From Ancalomicrobiaceae bacterium (lineage in GTDB: Bacteria > Pseudomonadota > Alphaproteobacteria > Rhizobiales > Ancalomicrobiaceae), in assembly GCA_031291595.1 (NCBI GenBank), contig JARLIU010000165.1:1-44325 (forward strand): a DNA stretch of 44,325 bases. The letters run 5' to 3'. The notes beneath the pieces are model-generated. The model saw nothing but the letters and a program-made list of their open reading frames with translations. It was not told where the DNA came from and made no database searches. Numbering within the stretch: the first letter of the stretch is position 1; every line of letters starts with the position of its first letter. Shown here in pieces: positions 35,393-44,001 of this stretch. The position numbers and the translations under genes are program-made.

Positions 35393-36634
35393 GTGGGTTC
35401 GTTTCTCGACATTCCAACCCTCCTGATCGCCACGGCGGCAGCGTGCTTCTGCATCTGCGTCGGTCTGGCACTGATCTGGAGATCGGCGCGCAGCGAGACC
35501 TTCGTGCTCTCCTGGAGCATCTGCTACGGCCTTGCCGCATCGACGATGCTGCTGATGCCGCTGCGCGGCCATCTCCCCGCCGTGCTGGCGGCGATGATCC
35601 CGGGCGCTGGGCTTCTGGCCAGCTTCGGCGCGCTTTGGCTGGGATACCGGCAGTTCACCGGCCGCAGCGGCCGGCACGATCGGCTGTGGGCGGCCGCCGG
35701 CGTGCTGGCCTGGCTGGTGTTCGTGCTGGCAGGTGGCGCCTATGCCGACGTCAACCTTCGCCTCGCCGTCAACTCCTCGATCGAGGTGTTCTACCTCGTG
35801 TCGATCATCTACGAACTCGTTCGCGAGTACCGCGAACACCCGCTGCCGACCATCGGCCTGACGGCGACCCTCGTCGCCCTCCATGCGGCCAAGCTCATCA
35901 TCTGGCTGGCATTTTCCCACCCGGCGCCGGCCGATCCGTCCACCGTGGTGATGCCGAACACCCTGCTCATAGGCCTCAGCCTGATCGAATCGTCGGTCTT
36001 CTCGGTGTTTCTCGGCCTGCTGCAACTGGTGCTGATCGGACAGCGCTCGGAGCAGCGCTTCCGCATCGCGGCGGAAACCGACCAGTTGACCGGGCTCGCC
36101 AACCGCAGGCGGTTCCTCGATCGCATTCTGCCGCGCCTCGTGCCGGCCGGCGGGCGCGGCGCGCTGATCATCCTCGACATCGACCATTTCAAGCAGGTCA
36201 ACGACAGCTTCGGACATCCGATCGGCGATCGGGCCCTCATCGAATTCGCCGCGACGCTGTCGGGCGCAGCGCCTGCCGGAAGCATCGCCGCGCGCATCGG
36301 CGGTGAGGAATTCGCGCTGTTTCTGCCCGACGGCACCGCCGCGGAGGCCGTCGAGGTGGCGGAACGGATCCGACACAGGATCGGCGAGATGCGCATCCCG
36401 ACGACTGTCGGCGATGTCTGTCTGACGGTCAGTTGCGGCGTCGCCGGAGTGGGCGAGTCCGGTTCCGACTATCAGACGCTGCTCAGCGCCGCCGACAGCG
36501 CGCTCTACGCCGCCAAAAGCGACGGACGCGACCGGGTGGCGCTGCATCGCGCGCGTTCGCCGACCCAGCAGGGTCCCGCCGCCGCAAGCGATGCGCCGGC
36601 CAAGGCTGTCGCATCCAGATCAAGGCTGTCGTGA
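35393..36634 (+). CDS. Membrane diguanylate cyclase (GGDEF)
   Basis: Makes cyclic di-GMP from two GTP. The 413-residue protein has about six hydrophobic segments in residues 1-200 (first: LLIATAAACFCICVGLALIW), then a GGDEF domain from TDQLTGLANRRRF through DIDHFKQVNDSFGHPIGDRAL to the active-site RIGGEEF. The product-inhibition RxxD normally found just before the GGEEF is not visible (PAGSIAAR there), so feedback control is probably lost. A disordered tail follows. Start is GTG at 35393, supported by a strong GGAGGG. Convergent with the sugar operon. A possible receiver of its signal is the PilZ-MCP. Confidence 0.93.
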   Translation: MGSFLDIPTLLIATAAACFCICVGLALIWRSARSETFVLSWSICYGLAASTMLLMPLRGHLPAVLAAMIPGAGLLASFGALWLGYRQFTGRSGRHDRLWAAAGVLAWLVFVLAGGAYADVNLRLAVNSSIEVFYLVSIIYELVREYREHPLPTIGLTATLVALHAAKLIIWLAFSHPAPADPSTVVMPNTLLIGLSLIESSVFSVFLGLLQLVLIGQRSEQRFRIAAETDQLTGLANRRRFLDRILPRLVPAGGRGALIILDIDHFKQVNDSFGHPIGDRALIEFAATLSGAAPAGSIAARIGGEEFALFLPDGTAAEAVEVAERIRHRIGEMRIPTTVGDVCLTVSCGVAGVGESGSDYQTLLSAADSALYAAKSDGRDRVALHRARSPTQQGPAAASDAPAKAVASRSRLS

Positions 36635-36687
36635 CCATATGGCAGGCGATGTCCGGCTGAAGCAACACGGCGCCGATGGACTTCGCT

Positions 36688-37581
36688 TCACGCCACCATC
36701 ACCCGGTTCTCCGGCAGTCCCGGCACCTCGACGCGCAGCGCAAACAGGCTGCCGGCCAGACGGTAGCCGGGCGGTGAGACGATCGAGGCGGAGGTGACAT
36801 AGAGGGTCTTGAGGTCGTCGCCGCCGAAGACGCAGGTGGTGACGTTCGGCACCGGCAGGTCGACGGCGTCGATGAGCCGCCCACCGGCGCCGACGCGGGC
36901 GATGCAGCCGCCGCCGAACCGGCAGTTCCACAAGGTGCCGGCACTGTCGACGGCCGAGCCGTCGGGCAGACCGCGTTCGTAGCCGGCAAAGTACGGCCGC
37001 CGGCGCGCGATCGTGCCGTCGGCCGCGTCGTAGTCGAATGCCCAGACGCAGTTCTGCATCGTGTCGCCGAAGTAGAAGGTGGCGCGGTCGGGCGACCAGG
37101 CGACGGTGTTGGCAATGCCGAGATCGCGGCACCATTCGCTGACGCCGCCATCCGGCGCGATGCGGTAGAGCAACCCCAGGCCGGGAGCCGTCTCGCCGAT
37201 CTCCCCGTCCGGCAACACGTTGTTCTTCATCGTGCCGATCCAGAGATTGCCCGCGGGGTCGGCGCGGCCGTCGTTCAGCCTGACGCCGGGATAGCCCGGC
37301 AGGCGGAAGCCGTGATCCTGGCGGCGGTCGGTCGCCGGCCACCACCAGATCAGGCGGGAGGCGAGCAGAACGGCCATGCGCGCCGGATCCGTCGTCAGCG
37401 ACAGGCCGACCACCGGCTCGCCAAACAGCCAGGAGCGCACGCTCGCAGAAGCCTCGTCGTAGCGATGCACCAGGAACCGGTTGATATCGGTCCAGTAGAC
37501 CGCCTTTTCCGCCGCCGACCACACCGCGCCCTCGCCGCAACGATCGCCGACCGGCGCCACACAGCGGATCTTCAACGACAT
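36688..37581 (-). CDS. SMP-30/gluconolactonase family protein
   Basis: Six-bladed beta-propeller lactonase that would open a sugar lactone to the aldonate. The 297-residue protein shows the metal-binding Glu17 in RCGEGAVW, Arg101 and Asn103 in VRLNDGRADPAGNLWIGTM and a late Asp in GLPDGSAVDSAG, the residues that hold the divalent metal in SMP-30. AGGAGG stands before the ATG. It is the last gene of the minus-strand sugar module, 9 nt after the mannonate-dehydratase-type gene. Following a dehydrogenase and preceding a sugar-acid dehydratase step in logic, it likely hydrolyses the lactone made by the SDR. This is inference from context. Confidence 0.9.
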   Translation of the reverse strand: MSLKIRCVAPVGDRCGEGAVWSAAEKAVYWTDINRFLVHRYDEASASVRSWLFGEPVVGLSLTTDPARMAVLLASRLIWWWPATDRRQDHGFRLPGYPGVRLNDGRADPAGNLWIGTMKNNVLPDGEIGETAPGLGLLYRIAPDGGVSEWCRDLGIANTVAWSPDRATFYFGDTMQNCVWAFDYDAADGTIARRRPYFAGYERGLPDGSAVDSAGTLWNCRFGGGCIARVGAGGRLIDAVDLPVPNVTTCVFGGDDLKTLYVTSASIVSPPGYRLAGSLFALRVEVPGLPENRVMVA

Positions 37582-37590
37582 ACGGGCCTC

Positions 37591-38697
37591 CTATTCAGCC
37601 GCTGCGGCGGTTGCCGAAGAGCGGGACGGCCCGAGCGCATCGGCGTTCTGCACCAGCGCGCGCATGTAGCCGAGCGCAAAAGCCTTGCCGGCATGCCAGG
37701 ACGCCGCGCAGGTCAGTTCCGGCGTATGATCGGGGATCATGACGCCCTGAAAATTCTCGTCCCGGAGGATGCGGACAATCTCGGCCATGTCGATATCGCC
37801 TTCGTCGACGAAGGTCTCGACATAGCGCGGGACCTTGCCGCGAACGTTGCGGAAGTGGATGTAGCCGATACGGCCCGAACGGGCGAAGCGGCGGACATGC
37901 GCGTAGATGTCGCCGCCAGGCATTTCCTGCAGCGAGCCGAGGCACAGCTCCAGCCCGTTCGAGCGGGACGGCACCAGATCCATCAGCCGATCGTATTTCT
38001 CCGGCCGGTTGACGAGGCGCGGCGTGCCGCGGATGGTTTCGGCCGGCGGATCGTCGGGATGGGCGGCCAAGACGACGCCTGCCGCTTCCGCCACCGGTAC
38101 GAGTTCCTGCAAGAAATGCTGCAGCCGCTGCCACAGGTCCTCGTTCGACAGCATCACCGGACCGGCATCGGGCATCTCCGGCCGATAGCGCATGTTCCAG
38201 ACCATGCCATCCGGAATTGGCGCATCGATCTCGGCTTCGTCGATGCCGAAGCCGACCGAATGCGCCCCGCCGCGGGCGTAGGGACCGCGCGTCCAGCCGT
38301 AGACCCCGGCGATGGAGAAATTGTAGCCGATGCAGGGGACTCCTGCCCGGCCGGCATCGCGGACGAGTTGTTTCAGCTGGGCGATCTGACCGTCACGCTG
38401 CGGCCCGCCCAACAGCACGTCGTACCAGAACCGCGGCGAGAAATTCTCGATCGCCGCCAGTTCCAGCCCGGCCTTGCGCACGGTGGCAACCAGCGCGGCG
38501 AGATCGTCGTAGCTCCACAGGTGGTCGCCGGAACAATCCCCCCAGCCGTCGCTGGGCCTGCCGCCGTAGATCTTGGGATCCCGCCCGCCGAAATAGTTGG
38601 TCAGATGCGCCACGATGTGGGTAGCACCCGCCTGAATGGCGAAGCGGAAATTGTCGTCCGTAAGCTGCTCGCGATAGAGCCCGAGACCGATCTTCAT
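37591..38697 (-). CDS. Mannonate dehydratase-type enzyme (UxuA superfamily)
   Basis: A 368-residue TIM-barrel protein of the UxuA / sugar-phosphate isomerase superfamily. Visible features: IAGVYGWTRGPYARGGAHS, VVLAAHPDDPPAETIRGTPR, ELCLGSLQEMPGGD, IHFRNVRG and VMIPDHTPEL; the His, Cys and Asp in these last segments match UxuA metal ligands. UxuA dehydrates D-mannonate to 2-keto-3-deoxy-D-gluconate. The N-terminus (MKIGLGLYREQLTDDNFRF) differs from classical UxuA, so this is a divergent subgroup and the true substrate may be another aldonate. GAGGG precedes the ATG. It is 7 nt after the SDR gene. Confidence 0.87.
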   Translation of the reverse strand: MKIGLGLYREQLTDDNFRFAIQAGATHIVAHLTNYFGGRDPKIYGGRPSDGWGDCSGDHLWSYDDLAALVATVRKAGLELAAIENFSPRFWYDVLLGGPQRDGQIAQLKQLVRDAGRAGVPCIGYNFSIAGVYGWTRGPYARGGAHSVGFGIDEAEIDAPIPDGMVWNMRYRPEMPDAGPVMLSNEDLWQRLQHFLQELVPVAEAAGVVLAAHPDDPPAETIRGTPRLVNRPEKYDRLMDLVPSRSNGLELCLGSLQEMPGGDIYAHVRRFARSGRIGYIHFRNVRGKVPRYVETFVDEGDIDMAEIVRILRDENFQGVMIPDHTPELTCAASWHAGKAFALGYMRALVQNADALGPSRSSATAAAAE

Positions 38698-38704
38698 TCC
38701 GCCC

Positions 38705-39505
38705 TCACTTCACCCCAAGCACCGCCGACAGACCGCCGTCGATGCGGAAGTCGGCCCCGGTGACAAAGCCGGCGCGGTCCGACGCCAGATAGGCCACCAT
38801 CTCCGCCACCTCCTCCGGCTCGCCGATACGGCCGAGCGGATGAGCCGCTCCGAAGCGGGCGAACACCTCCGCTTCGGTGACGCCTTCGCCGCCATAGGTG
38901 CGGGCGGCGTAGGCCAGCAGCGGCGTCCTGACCGAACCGGGCGATACCGAGTTGACCCGGATCCGCGCGGCCGCATGGTCCACCGCCATGGCGCGGGTCA
39001 GCGCGTGGATCGCACCCTTGGTGGCGACATAGGCAGCGACGTTCTGCTGACTGGCGTGGCCCTGCGCCGAGGAAAGGTTGACGATCGCCCCGCCGCCGCG
39101 CCGGATCATCTCAGGGATGCCGAAATGCGCGGTCAGGAAGATCGAGCCGACGTTCACCGCCATGCAGTGCGACCAGGTGGCGAGATCGGTCGTCACCACG
39201 GTGCCGTAGGGGTGGACGGCGGCGGCGTTGACGATGATGTCGAGGCCGCCGAAACGTTCGACGCAATCCGCGACCGCCGCTCCAACCTCCGCCTCGAGGG
39301 AGACGTCGGCCCGGCGCGTCGCCAGTTGCCAGCCGCCGGCCCGGGCGTCTTCGGCGAGCCGGGCGTTCGCCGCTGCATCGATGCCGCAGCAATAGACGCT
39401 CGCCCCGGCCGATGCCAGGCGGATGGCCGAAGCCCGGCCGATGCCGGTCGTGCCGGTGACCAGCGCTACCTTGGCCGAAAATTCCTGTGACAGGCGTTCC
39501 ATCAT
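38705..39505 (-). CDS. Short-chain dehydrogenase/reductase in sugar operon
   Basis: A 266-residue classical SDR: cofactor motif VALVTGTTGIGRASA (Gly18, Gly21, Gly23), NAAAVHPYG, catalytic Ser145/146 in VNLSSAQGH, and Tyr159 and Lys163 in AAYVATKGA, with the closing GFVTGADFRIDGG. NAD(H) or NADP(H) preference is not clear. It would oxidise a sugar or polyol, or reduce a keto acid as UxuB does. The start (39505) overlaps the permease stop by one base (TGATG); a second ATG follows immediately. A longer frame reading into the permease gene was ignored. Confidence 0.92.
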   Translation of the reverse strand: MMERLSQEFSAKVALVTGTTGIGRASAIRLASAGASVYCCGIDAAANARLAEDARAGGWQLATRRADVSLEAEVGAAVADCVERFGGLDIIVNAAAVHPYGTVVTTDLATWSHCMAVNVGSIFLTAHFGIPEMIRRGGGAIVNLSSAQGHASQQNVAAYVATKGAIHALTRAMAVDHAAARIRVNSVSPGSVRTPLLAYAARTYGGEGVTEAEVFARFGAAHPLGRIGEPEEVAEMVAYLASDRAGFVTGADFRIDGGLSAVLGVK

Positions 39506-40491
39506 CAGCGCACCTTTTCGAGCAGTTGATTGAGCAGGACGGCGCCGAGAATGATGGCGCCGCGCACCACGTACTGCCAGTATTCCGACACGTTCAGCAG
39601 CGTCATGCCGTTGGCGATGCAGCCGAGGAAGATGACGCCGACCAGCGTGCCCCAGATGCGGCCGGTGCCGCCCATCAGCGAGGTTCCGCCGATGATCACG
39701 GCGGCGATGACGTCGAGTTCCATGCCGGTCGCGGTCGTGCCGATGCCCGAGCCGATCTGCGAGGCGATCAGCGTGCCCGAGATCGCAGTCAGGACGCCGG
39801 TCAGTCCCAAGGTCAGGCTCTTCACCCGCCAGACGTCGATGCCGGAGAGCCGCGCCGCTTCGAGGTTGCCGCCGACGGCATAGACGGAGCGGCCGAAGCT
39901 GGTGAACTTCATGAGGAAATGCATGAGGACGAAGGTCGCGGCGAAGATGTAGACCGGGAAGGGAATGCCCAGCAGATAGCCGCCGCCGAAGAAGCCGAAG
40001 CCCGAGGGCAGATTGGACAGCGGAAAGCCGCCGGTGATCAGGTTGGCGACGCCCCTGAGCGTGGTGAACAACGCCAGCGTGGTGATGAAGGTCGGCACGC
40101 GGTAGAGCTGGCGGCACTTGCCGGTGAACACCCCGAGGGCGAAGCCGACTCCGATGGCGACCAGGAAGCCGATGGTCACGGCCGCCGCGCCGCCCAGACG
40201 ACCCGACAGCGTCTCGGCGAACCACGCGACGATGCAGCCGGCCAGTGCCACGCCTGCACCGACCGACAGGTCGATCTCACCGGAAATGATCACCGCCGTC
40301 ATGCCGAAGGCGATGATGCCGAGCATCGCCACGGTGCGCAGCACATTGAGGATGTTGCCGAGCGAGGCGAAGCCGGGCGCGGTCGCCACCAGGAACAGGA
40401 TCAGCACCAGGAGGATCAGTTCCATCGGATAGGATTTGACGAGCCGCGATATCGGATTGACCGCTGCGGCCCCTGCGTCTTCAACACTCAT
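39505..40491 (-). CDS. Ribose-type sugar ABC transporter permease
   Basis: A 328-residue inner-membrane permease of the RbsC/XylH (CUT2) family, with about eight to ten hydrophobic segments. Hallmarks are MLGIIAFGMTAVIISGEIDL near residue 60-80, VPTFITTLALFTTLRGVANL, and the cytoplasmic coupling region SVYAVGGNLEAARLSGIDV followed by AAVIIGGTSLMGGTGRIWGT. The ATG at 40491 overlaps the ATPase stop (ATGA) and has GGAGGGG upstream. The homodimer would pair with the adjacent ATPase and binding protein. The sugar cannot be read from the permease. Confidence 0.94.
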   Translation of the reverse strand: MSVEDAGAAAVNPISRLVKSYPMELILLVLILFLVATAPGFASLGNILNVLRTVAMLGIIAFGMTAVIISGEIDLSVGAGVALAGCIVAWFAETLSGRLGGAAAVTIGFLVAIGVGFALGVFTGKCRQLYRVPTFITTLALFTTLRGVANLITGGFPLSNLPSGFGFFGGGYLLGIPFPVYIFAATFVLMHFLMKFTSFGRSVYAVGGNLEAARLSGIDVWRVKSLTLGLTGVLTAISGTLIASQIGSGIGTTATGMELDVIAAVIIGGTSLMGGTGRIWGTLVGVIFLGCIANGMTLLNVSEYWQYVVRGAIILGAVLLNQLLEKVR

Positions 40492-42035
40492 TGCGTCGGC
40501 CCCTCCATGCACAGCCGGTAGAGTTCGGTGAGCGTGGTCGCGGCCGGGTCGACTTCGCCGACGATCGTACCGTCGCGGATCACCAGGATGCGGTCTGAGA
40601 CCTCGAGCACTTCCTCGAGTTCGGTCGACACGAATACCGCCGCCAGCCCATCGGCCGCCTTCTGCCAGATGATGTCGAAGATCTGGCGCTTGGCCTGCAC
40701 GTCGACGCCGCGGCTCGGTTCGTCGAACAGGATCACCGAGGGCTCGGTGTTCATCCATTTGCCGATGACCACCTTCTGCTGGTTGCCGCCGGACAGCGAC
40801 TGCACCGGGTTTTCCGGGTCGCCACATTTGATGCTGAGGTCGTGGATCTGGCGGCGAACGGGCTCGGCCTCGGCGGCACGCGTCACGATGTGGTGCGGCG
40901 CGATGCGGGAAAGGCTGGCCATGCACAGGTTGTCGGCTGTCGGCAGCAACTGCACCAGCCCCTCCTCCTTGCGGTTTTCCGGCGTGTAGCCAAGGCCAGC
41001 CTCGCACATCTGCCGCGGAGTCGCCCCCCGCACCTCGCGGCCGTGCAGGCGAACGCTGCCGGCATCGCTGGCGTCGGCGCCGAAGATGGCGCGCAGGATC
41101 TCTGTGCGGCCGGAACCGAGCAGCCCGGCAAGGCCGAGCACTTCGCCGGCGTGAAGATCGAAGCTGACGTCGTGGAAATGGCCCACCCGCTGCAAGCCGG
41201 CGACCTGCAAGACCGGCTTCCCGCGCGTCACGGCGCGGCGCGGCGGCCGCCTCGCGTGGGCGGCTTCGCCGAACATCATGGCGACGATCTTCGCATGGTC
41301 GGTGCCCGCCATCTCCACGGTGCCGACGTGGGCGCCGTCGCGCAGCACCGTGCAGGTATCGGCGATCTCGAACAGTTCGCTCATCCGGTGGGTGATGTAG
41401 AGCATCGTCACGCCGCGCGCCCGCAGCCGTTCGATCAGCCCGAACAACTGCTTCACCTCGCGCGTCGCCAAGGCCGAGGTCGGCTCGTCGAGGAGAAGGA
41501 TGCGCGGCTCGTTCGACATCGCCTTGACGATCTCGACCACCTGCTGCTGGCCGACCGACAGGCTGGAGACCAGACGCAGCGGGTCGAGATCGAGGCCCAT
41601 CTCATGCAAGAGATCGCCGGCGCGGCGGTTCAGATCCGCCCAATCGACCATCGACAGGCCGAACCGGCGGATATGCGGCAGGCGGCCGAGAAAGATGTTC
41701 TCGCCGATGGTCAGTCCCGGAACCAGCGACAGTTCCTGATGCACGGTGACGACGCCAGCGTCGAACGCGTCCTGCGGGCGGTGGAAGCCGCAGACCTCGC
41801 CGCCGATGAGGAAATCGCCGGCGGATGGCGCGATCGCGCCGGCAAGGATCTTGATCAGGGTCGATTTGCCCGAGCCGTTCTTGCCCATCAACGCATGCAC
41901 GCGGCCCGGCTCGAAGGCGTGGGAAAACCGATCGAGCGCCAGCGTCGGTCCGAACCGCTTGCTGACGGTGCGGAACTCCAGCCGCTCGCTGCGTGCGTCG
42001 GCCATCCTGGCGCTGGTGGTCGTCATCCGGTGCAT
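40488..42035 (-). CDS. Ribose-type sugar ABC transporter ATP-binding protein
   Basis: A 515-residue ATPase with two fused nucleotide-binding domains, as in RbsA/MglA/XylG. Domain 1 has Walker A GKNGSGKST (51-59), LSVGQQQVVEI in the signature position and Walker B ILLLDEPTSAL. Domain 2 has the degenerate Walker A GLLGSGRTE, a canonical LSGGNQQKV signature and VILFDEPSRGVDV, the usual asymmetry of CUT2 ATPases. AGGGCGGA lies before the ATG at 42035. The 158-nt gap after the binding-protein gene holds two hairpins. Confidence 0.95.
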   Translation of the reverse strand: MHRMTTTSARMADARSERLEFRTVSKRFGPTLALDRFSHAFEPGRVHALMGKNGSGKSTLIKILAGAIAPSAGDFLIGGEVCGFHRPQDAFDAGVVTVHQELSLVPGLTIGENIFLGRLPHIRRFGLSMVDWADLNRRAGDLLHEMGLDLDPLRLVSSLSVGQQQVVEIVKAMSNEPRILLLDEPTSALATREVKQLFGLIERLRARGVTMLYITHRMSELFEIADTCTVLRDGAHVGTVEMAGTDHAKIVAMMFGEAAHARRPPRRAVTRGKPVLQVAGLQRVGHFHDVSFDLHAGEVLGLAGLLGSGRTEILRAIFGADASDAGSVRLHGREVRGATPRQMCEAGLGYTPENRKEEGLVQLLPTADNLCMASLSRIAPHHIVTRAAEAEPVRRQIHDLSIKCGDPENPVQSLSGGNQQKVVIGKWMNTEPSVILFDEPSRGVDVQAKRQIFDIIWQKAADGLAAVFVSTELEEVLEVSDRILVIRDGTIVGEVDPAATTLTELYRLCMEGPTQ

Positions 42036-42048
42036 TCCGCCCTAACGC

Positions 42049-42106
42049 TTCGATATCGATCGCGGTCATGAGCTGCGGCCCGAACGGGTTCCAACTCGTC
42101 GCAATC
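42049..42106. repeat. Fragment of a dispersed repeat, related to 15949-16005
   Basis: GATATCGA..CG and CCCGAACGGGTTCCAACTCG here match GATATCGA..CG and CCCGAATGGGTCCAAGCTCG at 15949-16005 with similar spacing; I count 25 of 37 matches in the first part and higher similarity in the second. It lies in the gap between the binding-protein and ATPase genes. Confidence 0.45.
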
Positions 42107-42109
42107 GGG

Positions 42110-42136
42110 AGGGCCGGCCGCAACCCGGCCAGCCCT
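42110..42136 (-). other. Intercistronic stem-loop, distal
   Basis: 10-bp stem AGGGCCGGCC / GGCCAGCCCT with one C-A mismatch and a 7-nt loop. It lies in the transcript between the binding-protein gene and the ATPase gene, after the stronger hairpin at 42162-42186. It may add to the block against 3' exonucleases. Confidence 0.5.
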
Positions 42137-42161
42137 CGATGGTGCATGTGCGGACGTGGCC

Positions 42162-42186
42162 CGCCGGCCGGAGAGCCCGGCCGGCG
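42162..42186 (-). other. Intercistronic stem-loop just after the binding-protein gene
   Basis: Perfect 10-bp arms CGCCGGCCGG / CCGGCCGGCG around a 5-nt loop, ending 7 nt from the binding-protein stop codon. Such a hairpin between the binding-protein and membrane-component genes is known from other ABC operons, where it stabilises the upstream message and lowers downstream expression. That role is inferred here. Confidence 0.7.
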
Positions 42187-42193
42187 GCGAGGG

Positions 42194-43162
42194 TCACTTC
42201 GTGGACTTCAGGTCGGCAAGGAACTTCTCGACGCCGGGCTTGTCGGCGCGGTTGAGCCCGATGACCGGCACGATGATGGTCTTCTCGACCGGCTTGCCGT
42301 CGAGAGCGGCGAGCGCCACCTCGACCGCGCTCTTGCCCATGACGAAGGGCTGCTGCGCCGTCACGCCCTGCAGCACGTTGTCGCTGTCCATGAGGAAGTT
42401 CGCCAGCTGCTCGGTGCCGTCGATGCCGAAGACGAATACCTTGCCGGCGAGGCCAGCATTGCGGATCGCCTGCACCGCGCCGACGGTGCCGCCCTCGTTG
42501 GCGGCATAGATGATGTTGACGTCCGGATTGGCGGTCAGGATGTCGGCGGTGACGGCCACGGCCTTCTCCGCCAGCCACGCATCCTGCTGCGACACGATCT
42601 TGACGTCGCCGCCTTTCTTGGCCTCGTCGAGGAAGCCGTCGACACGATCTCCCGAGATCTCCGGCAATTGCGACTTGAAGCCAAGCGTGGCGATCTTGGC
42701 CTTGCCGGCGAGCTTCTCCTTGATGAAGGCCGCCGCCGCCTTGCCGGTGGTATTGCCGAGGTCGCGCTGGCTCGAATTCAGATAGGCCACGGGGAAGTCG
42801 CCGTTGACGGCCGAATTGTACGTCACGATCTTGATGCCGGCGTCGGCGGCACGCTTCAGCGCCGGAGCCGAGGCGGTCGCCGACAACGGCGAGATGACGA
42901 TGGCATCGACCTTGCGGGCAATGAACGTGTCGATGAGGCTGGCCTCCTTCTCGGCCTTCGATTCGGAATTGGCCTCGAACAGCTGCGCGCCGGCCGCCTT
43001 GGCCGCCGCCTGCATGCCGAGCTGGATCGTGCGGAAGAACTGGTCCTGCTGGAACACGATGCCGGCGATGGTGCGGCCGGCCGCCAGCGACGGCGTGACG
43101 ATGAGCGCGGAGCAGGCGACGGCAATGCCGTAGCCGAGAATGCGACGTTTGCTGAGCTTCAT
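42194..43162 (-). CDS. Sugar ABC transporter substrate-binding protein (RbsB-like)
   Basis: A 322-residue periplasmic binding protein of the type 1 (ribose/LacI-like) fold. A signal peptide (KRRILGYGIAVACSALIVT, cleavage after LAA) is followed by FQQDQFFRTIQLGMQAAAKA, the DAIVISPLSATA strand-loop typical of RbsB relatives, YNSAVNG, IYAANEGGTVGAVQAIRNAG and VFGIDGTEQ. GGGAGGAAATC places the start at 43162; the frame extends further without a signal peptide. It is second in the operon, 70 nt after the regulator gene, and is expected to be its most highly expressed member. Confidence 0.94.
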   Translation of the reverse strand: MKLSKRRILGYGIAVACSALIVTPSLAAGRTIAGIVFQQDQFFRTIQLGMQAAAKAAGAQLFEANSESKAEKEASLIDTFIARKVDAIVISPLSATASAPALKRAADAGIKIVTYNSAVNGDFPVAYLNSSQRDLGNTTGKAAAAFIKEKLAGKAKIATLGFKSQLPEISGDRVDGFLDEAKKGGDVKIVSQQDAWLAEKAVAVTADILTANPDVNIIYAANEGGTVGAVQAIRNAGLAGKVFVFGIDGTEQLANFLMDSDNVLQGVTAQQPFVMGKSAVEVALAALDGKPVEKTIIVPVIGLNRADKPGVEKFLADLKSTK

Positions 43163-43232
43163 GATTTCCTCCCGGTCGAGTTTGGTGCCCGACGATTGCC
43201 GAAGCGGGCTTGCCACTGATATGCGCGCGCGC

Positions 43233-43967
43233 CTAACTGCCGCCGCGATGCCGATCCGCCGGCGCGGCGTCCGAGACGAAGCGCAAGCCGAATTCGAGAT
43301 GGCGGCTGATGAGGTAGGCATAGGCGATCCGGTCGCGGCTGCGCAGCGCCGCGATGATCTCGCGATGGGCCTGATGCGTGTTGGCCTGCACCGGGCGCGA
43401 CGCCTTGCCGATCTCCATCAGTTCGACGATCACCGGCATCAGCAGCTGGTAGGCGGCAAGCGTGGTGCGGTTGCCCGAAAGCGCGATCATCGCTGCGTGA
43501 AATTCGTAGTCGGCCTGCGCCGCCTCCTGCACCGACGGCGCGACGAGCAGGCGATCGTTCACCGCTTCAAGGCCGTCGAAGTCCGCTTCCGCCGCGTGCA
43601 GGATGATGTGTTCGCCGACGCCGATCTCGACCAGCCGGCGAAACCCCTGCAGATCGAGAAAACTGTCCGGCGAGATGCCGCTGTGGAACGAGAACAGCCG
43701 GCGGATCGCCTCGCCATGGCCGCCAGAGATCACCGCTCCAACCTTCGGACGCGTCTCGACCAGCCCATAGGCCCGCAGCACGACCAGCGCCTCGCGCACC
43801 GTGTTGCGCGACGACTTGAACATCTCGCCCAATTCACGCTCGGTGGGGAGCGGATCGCCGATCTGCAGCGCGCGCTCCGCCATCAGGTCGCGGATCTGTT
43901 CGACCAGACGGTCGACAGCCGACACCTTCGGCAGATCCTGCGCATCCAATGGCCCGTGCTCGCTCAC
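43233..43967 (-). CDS. GntR-family regulator, FadR/FCD subfamily
   Basis: A 244-residue transcription factor. The winged helix (about 15-80) contains DPLPTERELGEMFKSSRNTV and REALVVLRAYGLVETRPKVG, the GntR signature. The FCD effector domain (about 100-235) includes DLQGFRRLVEIGVGEHIILH, a YEFHAAMIALSGN segment and HQAHREIIAALRSRD, with the Asp/His set that holds a metal in FCD proteins. Many such regulators respond to sugar acids (UxuR, ExuR, GntR types). Start is GTG at 43967 with a weak GGG-rich upstream. Repeated boxes begin 35 bp upstream, suggesting autoregulation of this operon. Confidence 0.92.
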   Translation of the reverse strand: MSEHGPLDAQDLPKVSAVDRLVEQIRDLMAERALQIGDPLPTERELGEMFKSSRNTVREALVVLRAYGLVETRPKVGAVISGGHGEAIRRLFSFHSGISPDSFLDLQGFRRLVEIGVGEHIILHAAEADFDGLEAVNDRLLVAPSVQEAAQADYEFHAAMIALSGNRTTLAAYQLLMPVIVELMEIGKASRPVQANTHQAHREIIAALRSRDRIAYAYLISRHLEFGLRFVSDAAPADRHRGGS

Positions 43968-44001
43968 GACCGTCGCCCACCCCCGTTGAAGTCGTCCCTA
44001 T

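Noticed and set aside
38705-40225. A 506-codon frame that would fuse extra sequence to the SDR
   Set aside because: The added N-terminal part is an out-of-frame reading of the permease gene. The real SDR start overlaps the permease stop by one base and begins just before the Rossmann motif.
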